DNA from: Ampelomyces quisqualis
Taxonomy: Eukaryota; Ascomycota; Dothideomycetes; Pleosporales; Phaeosphaeriaceae
DNA length: 64,000 nucleotides
Direction of reading: 5' to 3'
NCBI GenBank assembly: GCA_018398575.1
Contig: JAGTXZ010000021.1
Coordinates: 744,001 to 808,000, forward strand
Position numbers and translations under genes: made by a program. Below, piece by piece: positions 34,446 through 43,959 of this stretch (its first letter is position 1; every line of letters begins with the position of its first letter). The notes beneath the pieces were generated by a model that was not told the DNA's origin, ran no database searches, and saw only the letters and a program-made list of their open reading frames with translations.

Positions 34446-34920
34446 ATGACTGGTGGAGGGTGGGGGTAGGAATGAATTTATGAACATGCGTTTGGCTTTT
34501 GGTGGGACTACGTGTTGCGGGAAAGGCAAAGCGTTGAGCTTGATGCGAGCTCTGCGGTGAAAGATTTGCTTGTCCAAGGTGTTTTGATGCCTAGAGATCA
34601 GATTGTGCAGGTCTGGAAGTTGAGAATCATCAGTTTTAATCCGGGCAAGAGAATCATCATCGAAATCACAATGTGCCATCTCTGCTATTAACAATTCTAT
34701 CTACCATGGATGGGTCGCCTAATGAGGTCAAACGGTACCGGCACAATGCGATCCTGGAAGGCCACAGATTATCCGGCCTCCAAAGCCACTTTAAGTATCT
34801 TATTCGGGATCTAACCTGCCAAGAGTGATGCATTGAAAACTTGATAGAAACGTAGAACTCGATCAATCTCAACTCGTTGAACGATATACAACAAATACAA
34901 GCAACACATAGATCCAAACA
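34446..34920. other. Intergenic region
   Basis: It holds the 3' flank of the chromodomain gene. No gene, RNA or repeat is recognised. Confidence 0.5.
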
Positions 34921-35770
34921 TGCCAAACCTCCAAACTTTCCACTCAGCCATCGCTACACTCCCCCCTCCCCACTGGCCACCCTATCATCGTCCCTACCGT
35001 AGCCGGCACAACAGGCATCGGATCCTACATCGCGCGACTGAATCATCGGTCGAAACGCCAGTCATGCCGACGCACTGCTTTAAAACGGGCGCGAAACAAG
35101 CCTAGGATCGCAATTCGCGGTTCATCGCAGCTATGAGATGCAAGTCTGATGAGTGATGTCAAGCGCGTGAGAGACGAAGTCATCCACCAAGAAGAAAACG
35201 ACCCGTTTACCCTTGGGGGGGAGCTGCGAGGTTGGATATGGAATGAGTTTGAGTCAGGCGTTTCATCGCATGGTAGAGTCTTCATGTAAGTTTTCCCCGC
35301 AGTGTTTTTTCTGCCTTGCTGAGATGGATATCTGACTCGTCTTGAGAGACAGTTACAACCGACGCACCGGTCTCGCTGGTGTATTACCCGCGCATAGCAT
35401 ATATCGTGCGTTCACGTCCCTCGTGCTTCTCGCTTTGAATGGGTACGTCGAGTGTGATTTCCGGCTTCGCGGGGTTGAATGCTGGATTTGTCGGCACGCG
35501 CGGTCGGCTTCGCTTCTCATCGGGGCGAGGGATGGGTACGCTATCGCTTTGGGTGCGCTTATGTGTTGCTTGTTATGAAACGCTTTTGCGTTGGAATACC
35601 TCGCGGCACGACACGCGGGGAAAATCTCCTTCACGCACATCTTCCCCGGCTTGCGTCGATGGCGCCACGTTCCACTCCCCAAGTAATCCGTGGTGGTTCG
35701 GGGTTGTGTTGAGGTGTTGGAAGAGGTGAGAAGGAGGAATGGGGAGGGTGCTGAAGATGGGAATGTGTGA
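34921..35770 (+). pseudogene. Decayed short-chain dehydrogenase
   Basis: Fragments of an NAD(P)-dependent short-chain dehydrogenase appear in order but in different frames. They are: a start MPNLQTFHSAIATLPPPHWP at 34921; the cofactor-binding TTGIGSYIAR near 35007-35037; IIGRNASHADALL near 35041-35080, closed by an in-frame TAA; DASLMSDVKRVRDEV near 35136-35185; and LEYLAARHAGKISFTHIFPG near 35590-35650. Frameshifts and stops separate these pieces, and the middle (35200-35450) does not resemble the family, so it may be rearranged or belong to another sequence. There is no active-site YxxxK in a readable frame. I judge this a broken gene; sequencing errors are an alternative for single frameshifts, but not for all of them. 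Confidence 0.55.
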
Positions 35771-35802
35771 TATTTAGTTGCTTGGAAGTCGATTGCTTAT
35801 AG

Positions 35803-37014
35803 CTAAGCTGAAGCATCTTCCTTCATCTTTTTCAGCTCATCTAGTAATTTTTCTTTCGTCCATGATTCCTTCAAGGCTTTCAGAAGTAATTCCTGCTCAC
35901 TCGAAGGTGCCATACCTGCAGTCTCGGGAACCCTTCTGTCCAGATTTGTTGGGAAAGGATAGCCTTCTGCAACGTTGCCGATGAAGGCCTTCACTTCATC
36001 AGTCAGACCTTCCTTCTTGTACCTCTTAGCTAGCCCGTCCCATGTGTGTTCGATGAGCGGATACGTGTCGACCATCTCCATCGGCTTGCCAAACGCTGCT
36101 GATATCTGGAGCAGATTCGCCGAGCGCTGAATATCGGCTGAATCATTCTGACCTGCAGCATGAAAAAGTGCTGGATTGAAGAACAAGCCATCGCCCTTTT
36201 CAAGCGCCACCGAGACATAGTTATCGAGGAAGTATTGCTGGAATTCTGGAATGCGGTATGCCATGTATCCTTCTTCAAACTTCTGACTAAAAGGCAGCAG
36301 TCGCGTTGGCCCGCTCTCAACAGGCATATTCGAATGCGCAACAGCGCCTTGCAAGGTCAAGAATTGTGATGCAACTTGCATTGCTTTGGGAAATTTTGCG
36401 CAGGATTCGTTGTCCTGGAAGCCAATGTGGTAGTCACGATGCGAGATTTGCGCCCCCGCGCCAGGCTTGACGATATTGACTTGCGCTGTCAAGCGATGAT
36501 GCGGACCCAGCCACGCAGAAGAGATCAGAGGAAGCCATGGGTTGGAATAATACTCCAGAAAAGTGTCCGAGTCTTGCATGCAGTGCTTGGAAAACGAGTT
36601 CCAGATTCTGTCGTTGGCTCCAGAGCCTGCGAAGTGATCGCCTTTTTTGCTGATTGACTTCTTTTCGTTGGTGATGATGGCACTGAACACCTCATTCACG
36701 CAGTCGAGTAGGGAAATATTTGTGTATAATTTCTTTGTGGCAAACACGCCTGGCCCTGACAACAGGATGTGGTACCATTCGTCTTGGAGTGCAGAGAGCT
36801 CGTCATGGCGTAGCGAGTTGTAGTCAGGCAGCTCGTAGACTGGCACATTATGTACTGTGACTTTGGCGAGCGGATAGCTGTTTGTAGCTGAATTGGAGGT
36901 AAGAGTCTTGAAGTCTTCTAGAGACGGTGGCCTTGAGGTAGAGAACAACCTTGATGCGATAGGAGAACTTGTGGAGCCCTTAGGCTTGGTAACATCATTT
37001 GTGGAAGGGGCCAT
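35803..37014 (-). CDS. PhyH-type Fe(II)/2-oxoglutarate dioxygenase
   Basis: A single exon of 403 residues starting MAPSTNDV. The phytanoyl-CoA dioxygenase fold is indicated by the metal-binding HxD in ISHRDYHIGF (H192, D194), the distal His in NPALFHAAGQND (H285), and the downstream Arg in QRSANLLQIS (R297) that would hold 2-oxoglutarate. The N-terminal 45 residues are Ser/Thr-rich and could be a weak mitochondrial or peroxisomal leader, though no PTS1 is present (the protein ends DASA). The substrate is unknown; fungal members include both primary-metabolism and secondary-metabolite hydroxylases. No biosynthetic neighbours are present. It lies directly beside the AT-rich island, about 300 bases from its edge, yet its reading frame is intact. 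Confidence 0.85.
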   Translation of the reverse strand: MAPSTNDVTKPKGSTSSPIASRLFSTSRPPSLEDFKTLTSNSATNSYPLAKVTVHNVPVYELPDYNSLRHDELSALQDEWYHILLSGPGVFATKKLYTNISLLDCVNEVFSAIITNEKKSISKKGDHFAGSGANDRIWNSFSKHCMQDSDTFLEYYSNPWLPLISSAWLGPHHRLTAQVNIVKPGAGAQISHRDYHIGFQDNESCAKFPKAMQVASQFLTLQGAVAHSNMPVESGPTRLLPFSQKFEEGYMAYRIPEFQQYFLDNYVSVALEKGDGLFFNPALFHAAGQNDSADIQRSANLLQISAAFGKPMEMVDTYPLIEHTWDGLAKRYKKEGLTDEVKAFIGNVAEGYPFPTNLDRRVPETAGMAPSSEQELLLKALKESWTKEKLLDELKKMKEDASA

Positions 37015-37309
37015 TATCAAATTTCAGGGCAACGAAAGCTTTCAGGCGTTGATGCATGCTTTTTGTGATGGCGTGAAGTTGTCGCTTTTCAGCTCAATGG
37101 AGACGGGCAAAATTGCAGGCTTGATGCTGGTCGCGGCGCGTTTTACTCTTTGTGGAAAGGGCGATAGTGTCCCCACAACACGCTAAGAAGTTCCGACACC
37201 ACAACATTGTCCTTCACTGCATCTTCATTCTTGTGTGAGTGGTGGCATGTCAACTAACCATGGGTTGCACCGCGGCAGACTTTGGATTCCCCAAAGGGGC
37301 ATGGCTGCT

Positions 37310-38640
37310 CCTTGGAGAAAATCTTTTAGTCAGATTACTAAAACACTGTTCAAACATGTTTGTATAATTAATTGTTAACTATTTACTTTAACATACTCTA
37401 TATCCCTTACTTCTAAACTAACTCTAACCTTAGACTAATATTAACTATGTTTAATAATTAAATTTTTTTTTAAATGTATGTAGAATATATTTAAACTGTG
37501 CTTAAAACATATTAAAACTGTATTTTGAACGTGTTTAAAACGTGCTTAAAACGTGTTTCTATATGATGTACTATCTGGAAGTAGTCTAGCGGACAGATTA
37601 ATCTAAATACAGCCTAGCGGATTTTCTTTAGCCACGCTAACCAATTCCTAAGTCTGCTAAGATACATTCTACAGTTAGTTGCATTAGGAAAATTCAAAAT
37701 TAATCTAATCGGCCCGATTGCTGCGACCCGAGGCGGCCTAACAGCAATACTGTCTACTAGACAATTCGCCAAAGTCGCCCCACTCACTTCTGGTCGCTAG
37801 CGACCTGACAGCGACCTAACAGATTTAACAGAGTTGCCAAATTCAACAGAGTAGCTAAACCAGCTACTTTTGCTTACGTGACTGTATTGCTATACTTTTG
37901 TAGTTACGTAAGTAACCTCAAAATACAAATATAGAGCAGAATATCCTCTTTAAAATGCACTATTTAGAATTTTTATACTTGCTCTAGTTATTAAGATATA
38001 GCGCGTTGAAGTTATAAACTTTTGTAAAAAAAACTTTAAGTACGTTTAACACTATAGATCTAGGCGCCTAGGATATAATAATAAATAGATATACTATAAC
38101 ATAAAACTAGCAATTTAGTTACCCTTTTCTTCAAGAAATATAATATATTATCTAGTTAAAGTGCTAGAGCTTTAGCGTCGTAGCAAAAACAAGCCTTAGC
38201 AAAGAACTTCAAAAATCTACAGACTTTACTGCCTTGCATCTTAACAATAAGAGCAGCTATTAGAATTCTAAATAGTGCGTTTTAAAGAGAAAATCAAGCT
38301 CCATATTTTGTATTTTTAGGAAGGTGACGGCATTGCGCGGTTAGGGCAGATAGAGCCAGTGGAGCAGGTGGAGCATTTTGATCGTTTTGGGCTAATTAGG
38401 CAGCCAGAACAAATAGGGGTAGCTAGGCACAGTAGACTACGGTCGAGAACCGTCTGGTAGCTAGCAGGACGACTGTTCCGACAGTGTCGCGGATGTCGCT
38501 AACTTCGACAACCTTGAATTTTCCTGACGTGACCTGCCGCCTGCTTGTCACGCTCCATAGTAGTCAATCAGAAAACACATAAACGCCAGCCTCTGTTTAA
38601 ATCCGACCAATTTGCCTTCCTCTTTACCACTTTCAACCTC
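37310..38640. repeat. AT-rich, RIP-like island
   Basis: Composition changes abruptly to AT-rich DNA with runs of A and T and TAA/TTA words, and no open frame of note. Degenerate tandem units of the type TTAAAACGTG(C/T) occur at about 37480-37560, and AACAGAG(T)TGCC-like units at about 37825-37860. Islands of this kind in Pezizomycotina usually are old transposons changed by repeat-induced point mutation; C-to-T type differences between the two inverted arms listed next fit that. No transposase is readable. A short less AT-rich patch (37720-37860) survives inside. Confidence 0.7.
37916..38320. mobile_element. Inverted-repeat element, about 405 bp
   Basis: The 83 bases at 37916-37998 and the reverse complement of 38238-38320 align over their whole length with about 67 matching positions and one gap. 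The best part is CTCTTTAAAATGCACTATTT in the left arm against a partner with one T/C difference. About 239 unrelated bases separate the arms. There is no coding capacity, so this looks like a non-autonomous element (MITE or foldback). No target-site duplication could be recognised with confidence; the element may be truncated or may sit in a larger decayed one. Confidence 0.6.
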
Positions 38641-38762
38641 TCCTCGACAGGCTTGAAAACTCTACAATAATAAATGAGTAGACAACTTGCAGAATGGCTC
38701 TATGAACTTTGACACGAAACCTTACATCGTACACATGATTGGAATATCAGGCAATTTGGTAC

Positions 38763-41151
38763 TCATCGAGTCACAGTCCACTTTCCACCCTTCGCCTTCG
38801 CTAGCAGGCCACCCACCCCTCGCTTCATTCTCTCAGTTCGATCGGGGCTTGACTCAATGCTCTGCCTCATGTTAACGTATCCGTACGTCCCTCTCATAGC
38901 TTCACTTGCGAAAGTAGATCGCCGACTCATCATTCCACTATCTGGGAGTTCAGCCGGTCCATGATGCAGATAGTTCAACATGGGCGGCTGTATGGCTGGC
39001 ATCGGGTTCATGACTGGTGCTGAAGTGGGTGACCACTCTACTCTGATGGGTTGATCACGACTCAACTTTTGCTTGTCGAACCATAACTCGAAGCGTATGT
39101 CTGCAGGCCCTATCAACACTCGCACGGAGTACTCGATGCACCAATGGTGCTTCTTCGTCGACCAGAAGTTCTTGTTCTTCTTGACAAATTTCTTTTCATC
39201 GGCCGAGGAGAGGTCAGAATTTATCTCGCAAAGTATGCGAGTGTCTAAGCAAGCGTCAGTGTCATAATGGTCCCTAGAGCATACTTATATCGAGAAAACT
39301 CACGCTGATTCATCTGATTTGGTAATTCCGATGACTCCAGACTACTTTCGATAATGCTCGTGGGGAAAGAGTGCCGTGGATCGCCTGGACCGACTTTCTG
39401 TCAAGGGAGAGACACGGTCAGTACACGATCTGTTGATAAGCATTGCGCATATGACTTACCTTGACGAAGTGATGCACAATCCTGGGCAAAGTGTCAGCAA
39501 ATCTCTGGTCTGCAAATCGTTGCTGGGACGTACGGTTGATCGATACTGACTGGTTCACCCTTGCGAACAAACCAAGCAACTGATTGGACGATATACATCT
39601 TCCCATTCAAAGGATCACGTGCTGTCTCTTTGCCTTGGTGCTCCGGGTTGTCTTTGTCGTACGCAATCTTGCATAGAGTACCGTACGATGATCTACAGCA
39701 TCGCCAACCCAGGACCGACCTCGACGTCAGTAACTTTCGGACTCGGTCGCTTACTAGTCCTTTGCAGACCGCCAGCTGCGGATCAGGCGCCACACGCACC
39801 GATATCGAATAGGCATTTGGGATGGTCGTCCCTGCGTAATGTTTTCGCAATTGTGCCTGAACATAGACGCTGTTTCCCAACCCACCACTCAGCACAAGGT
39901 GAGAGACCTGCGCATTAGGCTGCTTCTGAAAGAGCGATTTCAACTGTGAATCGATCAATTTGAACAGTTTGGCGACCTGTTTATCGAATAGTCGCTGCAG
40001 GTCCTGGCGCTCGAAAGTCATCTCCCCGTTGCGGATTTTCACATCAGGGTCACTATTACTGTAGCTCTGGGGCACACGTGGAATTCCAATCGAAAAAAGC
40101 GGCGTGTCGTCGGCTGCTCCAAACTCGCACTTGATGGATTGGAAGTCTCGGCTCTTCATCATTTCCCACGCGGCATCGCCAGGATCGATGGGAAGTGGAT
40201 TTGTAGCGTGCGCCATTATCAAGCGCTGCAATACCAGCTGCTCGAATTCGTAGTCAATAGCCGCCGAACCGATCGTTTCGCCAAATACTACATCAAGCTG
40301 CTGGAGATTGAGAGCTTGGTTGATGGTACCCGTTACTTGCAGGACGCTCAAATCAGTGGTGCCGCCACCAGCATCGCATACTAGAAGTACGTCGTTTTCG
40401 CGAAATAAGCCCGGCGCTTCGACCGAGGTATGGACAGCTGCGGCTTCTGCTTCTGTGAGCCCAATAGTAAGGCTGTGACGTTGGTGCGATGCGAATCCCG
40501 CCTCTCGGACGATTCGCTTGAAATTCTCGACGGTCGATAGAGCCCAGGTGGTCGGTACGCTGAAGATGAATTCGATCATGGCATACTCCCAGGCCACACC
40601 AGACAGTTCACCGCCGAGCTTGAATGCGAGATACTCGTACATTTTTCGCAAGTAGTCTCGGTACCAGCTTTCCACCTCTTCCAAGCTCCCTGGAGTGCCA
40701 TCCGGATCTTCTAGCTGCCGCAATCGTAGCTTGTCGGGGTCAAGACAGGTCTTGAACCACTCTTTGTATTCCTTGTCGTCTGACACAGTTTCTGCGATGG
40801 TTTCGGAGAGAAACCCCCAGGAGGAAGGATACCTGTTGCCGATAGGATATACGACCACTGTCGGCACCTTGTTTTCGTTGGCCTGGAATCGTCCAGGCCA
40901 TTTCTGAACCCAACGAACGGTCTCATTTCCAATCGAGAGGTTCACATAGGACACACCCGTACCTATCAAGTTGACCATCAGCGAAGCACTGGAAGCGTAG
41001 CTCACGTGATAGTATTTTGACGCTAGTCGCGTCGAGACTAGCATTACGCTTATCGCCCCCTTCACCCGCGTTGACAACCCTCCAACTTCCACTTACATGT
41101 CATCCCAAAGTCGACGCCAATCACCATATGGGGTCTCTGAGTGGCCGCCAT
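38763..41151 (-). CDS. HSPA12-type Hsp70-like ATPase
   Basis: Five exons (41151-41097, 40962-39534, 39481-39460, 39397-39304, 39244-38763) give 693 residues. The short first exon supplies the phosphate-1 motif VIGVDFGMTCTGVSY, completed across the 134-bp first intron. Further actin-fold motifs are phosphate-2 VLLVCDAGGGTTDLSV and the adenosine motif VSHLVLSGGLGNSVYV. LGWRCCRSSYGTLCK and the C-terminal region (TKKHHWCIEYSV, FELWFDKQKLSRDQPIRVEW) replace the normal Hsp70 peptide-binding domain. This is the HSPA12A/B-like class that is greatly expanded in Pezizomycotina; members are thought to be atypical chaperones or sensors, without known substrate. The 22-base exon 3 is unusually small. The first intron is long for this window, so its acceptor is the least certain boundary. 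Confidence 0.85.
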
Positions 41152-41771
41152 CTTTACACTCGTCTTCGAAATACTGCGATCGCCATTTCACCGGGGCAAG
41201 GAGGCTGAGCGTCTATAAGACACGAAGGGCTGCTGCAGGCCTGTCACAGCCTTGCGGCACAGCGCCATCGGCTGAGCCGCTGTGTCTGGAATTTTGTTGC
41301 TTTTCTTGGCCCCCGCATGTCGCAGGCTAATTGTTGGTCCCTGTGGTGGACACCATGCACAACAATGTTTTGGCTCAAAGTAGTGAGAGCTGGAGCAGGC
41401 ACGAGCGACAAGGCTGAACAATTGATAGGCTCCACAGAGTCTAACCGGTGAGAGGCTGCCGCATAGTGTCTCTGATTCGCTGTTCATTTGGTCGATGGAC
41501 ACACGCGGCTTGAAGGATGTGAGGAGGCCCCAAGTTATTGCATGACAAGTGGGCAGGCTGAGTTGAGGAAGCGATACACAATGTCCGGTAATACTGAATC
41601 GTCACGGTCTACGAAAGCGCTATATTTCAGCCTCTACATCGGTACTCGTAGGTAAAACCCCGGCTCGCCCTTCGTCACTTCGTGCTCTGCTCGCAACTTC
41701 GGTACGTTTGTGCTTTGTCTTTTACACACCAACAACAGTCAGCCTAAATCTTAGTTTTTGCAGCGCCAAAC
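41152..41771. other. Divergent intergenic region
   Basis: It is the shared upstream region of the Hsp70-like gene and the membrane-protein gene. No further gene or RNA is seen. Confidence 0.5.
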
Positions 41772-43224
41772 ATGTCAGGAGGCGATAGAAGAGTCGCAGT
41801 AGTGACAGTGATAGTGCAGCTTCCTCCGGTCACCAAGGAAGTGAACTTCTTTCGCACAGCGGACAGACCTGGTGCTCTACGTGCTACTGTGGCTGGTTCA
41901 CCTCTTGGTACGCTTCAACCTGATACATCGCAAACCATATCAGGCTGGGACTTAAGTGTATTCTTTTTTTATGCCTCTGCTGAAAACAGTATACGATGGA
42001 ACACGGTAGAAAACGATCCTCAGGCGAGTCAATTTGTACCTCTTCTCTCGAACGGGGATGTACTTTCTATTACAGGAGCGGCTTCCTCAACGTCGTCAGC
42101 TACAACTTCCTTGCCGACAGCCGGGCCTACCACATCCGCACCTGCGACACCTGAGGCGAACTCTACGGCGCCTGTCCCAATAAGCCAGGAGAAAAGCGCA
42201 AAAAGCATATCTGGCGGTGCCTTAGCTGGAACCGCTATTGGATGTCTTATCGCTGGGATACTCATTGCTGGACTTGTATTCTGGTTCTCTTGGGGCAAAC
42301 GAAAAGGCTTGCGCTCCCGGGACTACGAAGCGAGCAGTACGGCCTTGATGCCTCAGGAGAAGGGCTTTGCTGCCCAATCGATACCACTTGGAAGTAGAAG
42401 CTCAGCCACTTCTCCAGCATCTGTCACCCTTCCGCTGCCGCTCGAAGACAAATCTATCACGAGCGACATGTCGAAGATTAGCAGCTCGATCAAAAATCAT
42501 GTCCAGAGTTACTATCATATGAGTCGCGTAAGCCCGGGTCTGATCGACATGAATGATATTCAGGCAATGGGAGGCAAACAGCCTATCTCGGCCAGCGCGT
42601 TGAGCACCTTACTTAGCAGTCCTACAACACGAGAAATGGCCCTAAGATTCTGCATTGGGTGGGTGGCGTGCACCAGAATGCGACCCAACGAAGACCCAAA
42701 GACAAGTCTACTTCCTATAGAATTGGCCGGTTGTGCCCGCAAAATTACGGATGAATCCCACAGATCTACAGGTACGAAGCTGCGGGCCCTCGAAGGGAAT
42801 TTTGGCTGACAAATGTGTAGCTCAAGATTCATCCATGTTCGCGCAATGGCGTGTGACAACGGCTGAGTTGCTGCAAAACTCCTACATTCGCCAGCCTTTC
42901 TCCGCTTCTGATAGCCGCAACATCAACATTCAGAAAGCTACTCTCACCGTTGATAACATCCTACGACCATTTGCAGATTCTCGCATGGATAGTGGAGATC
43001 GGAAGCGGAATCTCGAAGAGATCTTGAAGAGATCGGCCTTGTTTGCTTTCACACTTTTCTCCCAACCTAGTACGTGGGTATTCGACTGGCGAGAGGATTC
43101 AAGTGCGAAACCTAGTGAACTGTGTATTTTCCCTGCGCTGGTGCAAGTCTCCAACGAAAACGGTCAGCCTGTCATTCCCCCACGAGCGTTCAGCGAGGCT
43201 ACTGTTCGACCTCTCAGTGCATGA
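41772..43224 (+). CDS. Single-pass membrane protein
   Basis: Two exons (41772-42771, 42821-43224) with a 49-bp intron; 467 residues. The family is not recognised by name. One strong membrane helix (GTAIGCLIAGILIAGLVFWF, about residues 152-171) separates a Ser/Thr-rich outer part from a larger inner part with a basic stop-transfer (KRKGLRSRD). The inner domain contains SSSIKNHVQSYYHMSRVSPG and later RVTTAELLQNSYIRQPF, a pattern I associate with an uncharacterised family of fungal cell-surface proteins. No signal peptide is visible at the annotated N-terminus, which begins within a beta-type segment; an upstream exon encoding it could be missing, since a pyrimidine-rich tract and TTTTTGCAG directly precede the ATG. 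Confidence 0.65.
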
Positions 43225-43959
43225 TTCGGCGAAAAATACAGAATTCTCGGGTTTAGAGTTTGTTATAGGATCCTGGATCCAACCTGAGAAATGTCGTGCA
43301 ACACTGTATTCCCATCGCGCTCGGACTCCAGTATCAAACTTGACAGCCTCGTTCGCTACCTACTTACCCCGTCATTATGAACTTCAAAAGGCTCATACAT
43401 GCACATTTATCCGAAGTCACAGTGTTTACACCTACTTCGAAAAGTTTCAGCCTTGTTGAGCGGCCCCCAAACGCCATGCATTCGTGGCTGGGTCCAAGTG
43501 TCAGCTCAATAGAGAGGTTTGCATATTAACCTAGGATCTGAGGTACAGAATGCCAAATCCGGCGCTCAACACGGCACAGCTTCGCGGCACGGCTGCATAT
43601 TCAAAGCGAATTACCATTGTGTTCGACCCGTCACAAGGAGCTCGGGTCTGATCGGGACCCTCTCTGTACTTGTCAACCACTCATTCTTCCTGTGAAATGA
43701 TCTGAGCCACGTTCTTAATATCGCGGACCCCAACTTCCGTGCATCAGTGCCGCATTCACTACTTGGCTCGCACGAGAAGCGGCGTAGCTCAAGCGATTCA
43801 AGAGAGGAGGCCAAGTGTACGTGATCCAGTGGGGTCGGCCCAACTCATCTTCAAGCATCCGCTCGCAGCCTTGTCTCACAAATTGCTCGCAGCTTGCTGG
43901 TTCGTCTGCTATCCACTTTAGAAAGTACCAAACCCCTAACAAATCTAGGCTTGGGCGCA
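43225..43959. other. Intergenic region
   Basis: No gene is supported. A CTAAC branch-like word and an AAATCTAG acceptor-like end at 43934-43948 suggest that the next gene may have a 5' intron here. Confidence 0.45.

Noticed and set aside
37310..38640. A transposase gene in the AT-rich island
   Set aside because: No open frame longer than about 60 codons and no recognisable transposase or reverse-transcriptase motif could be read.
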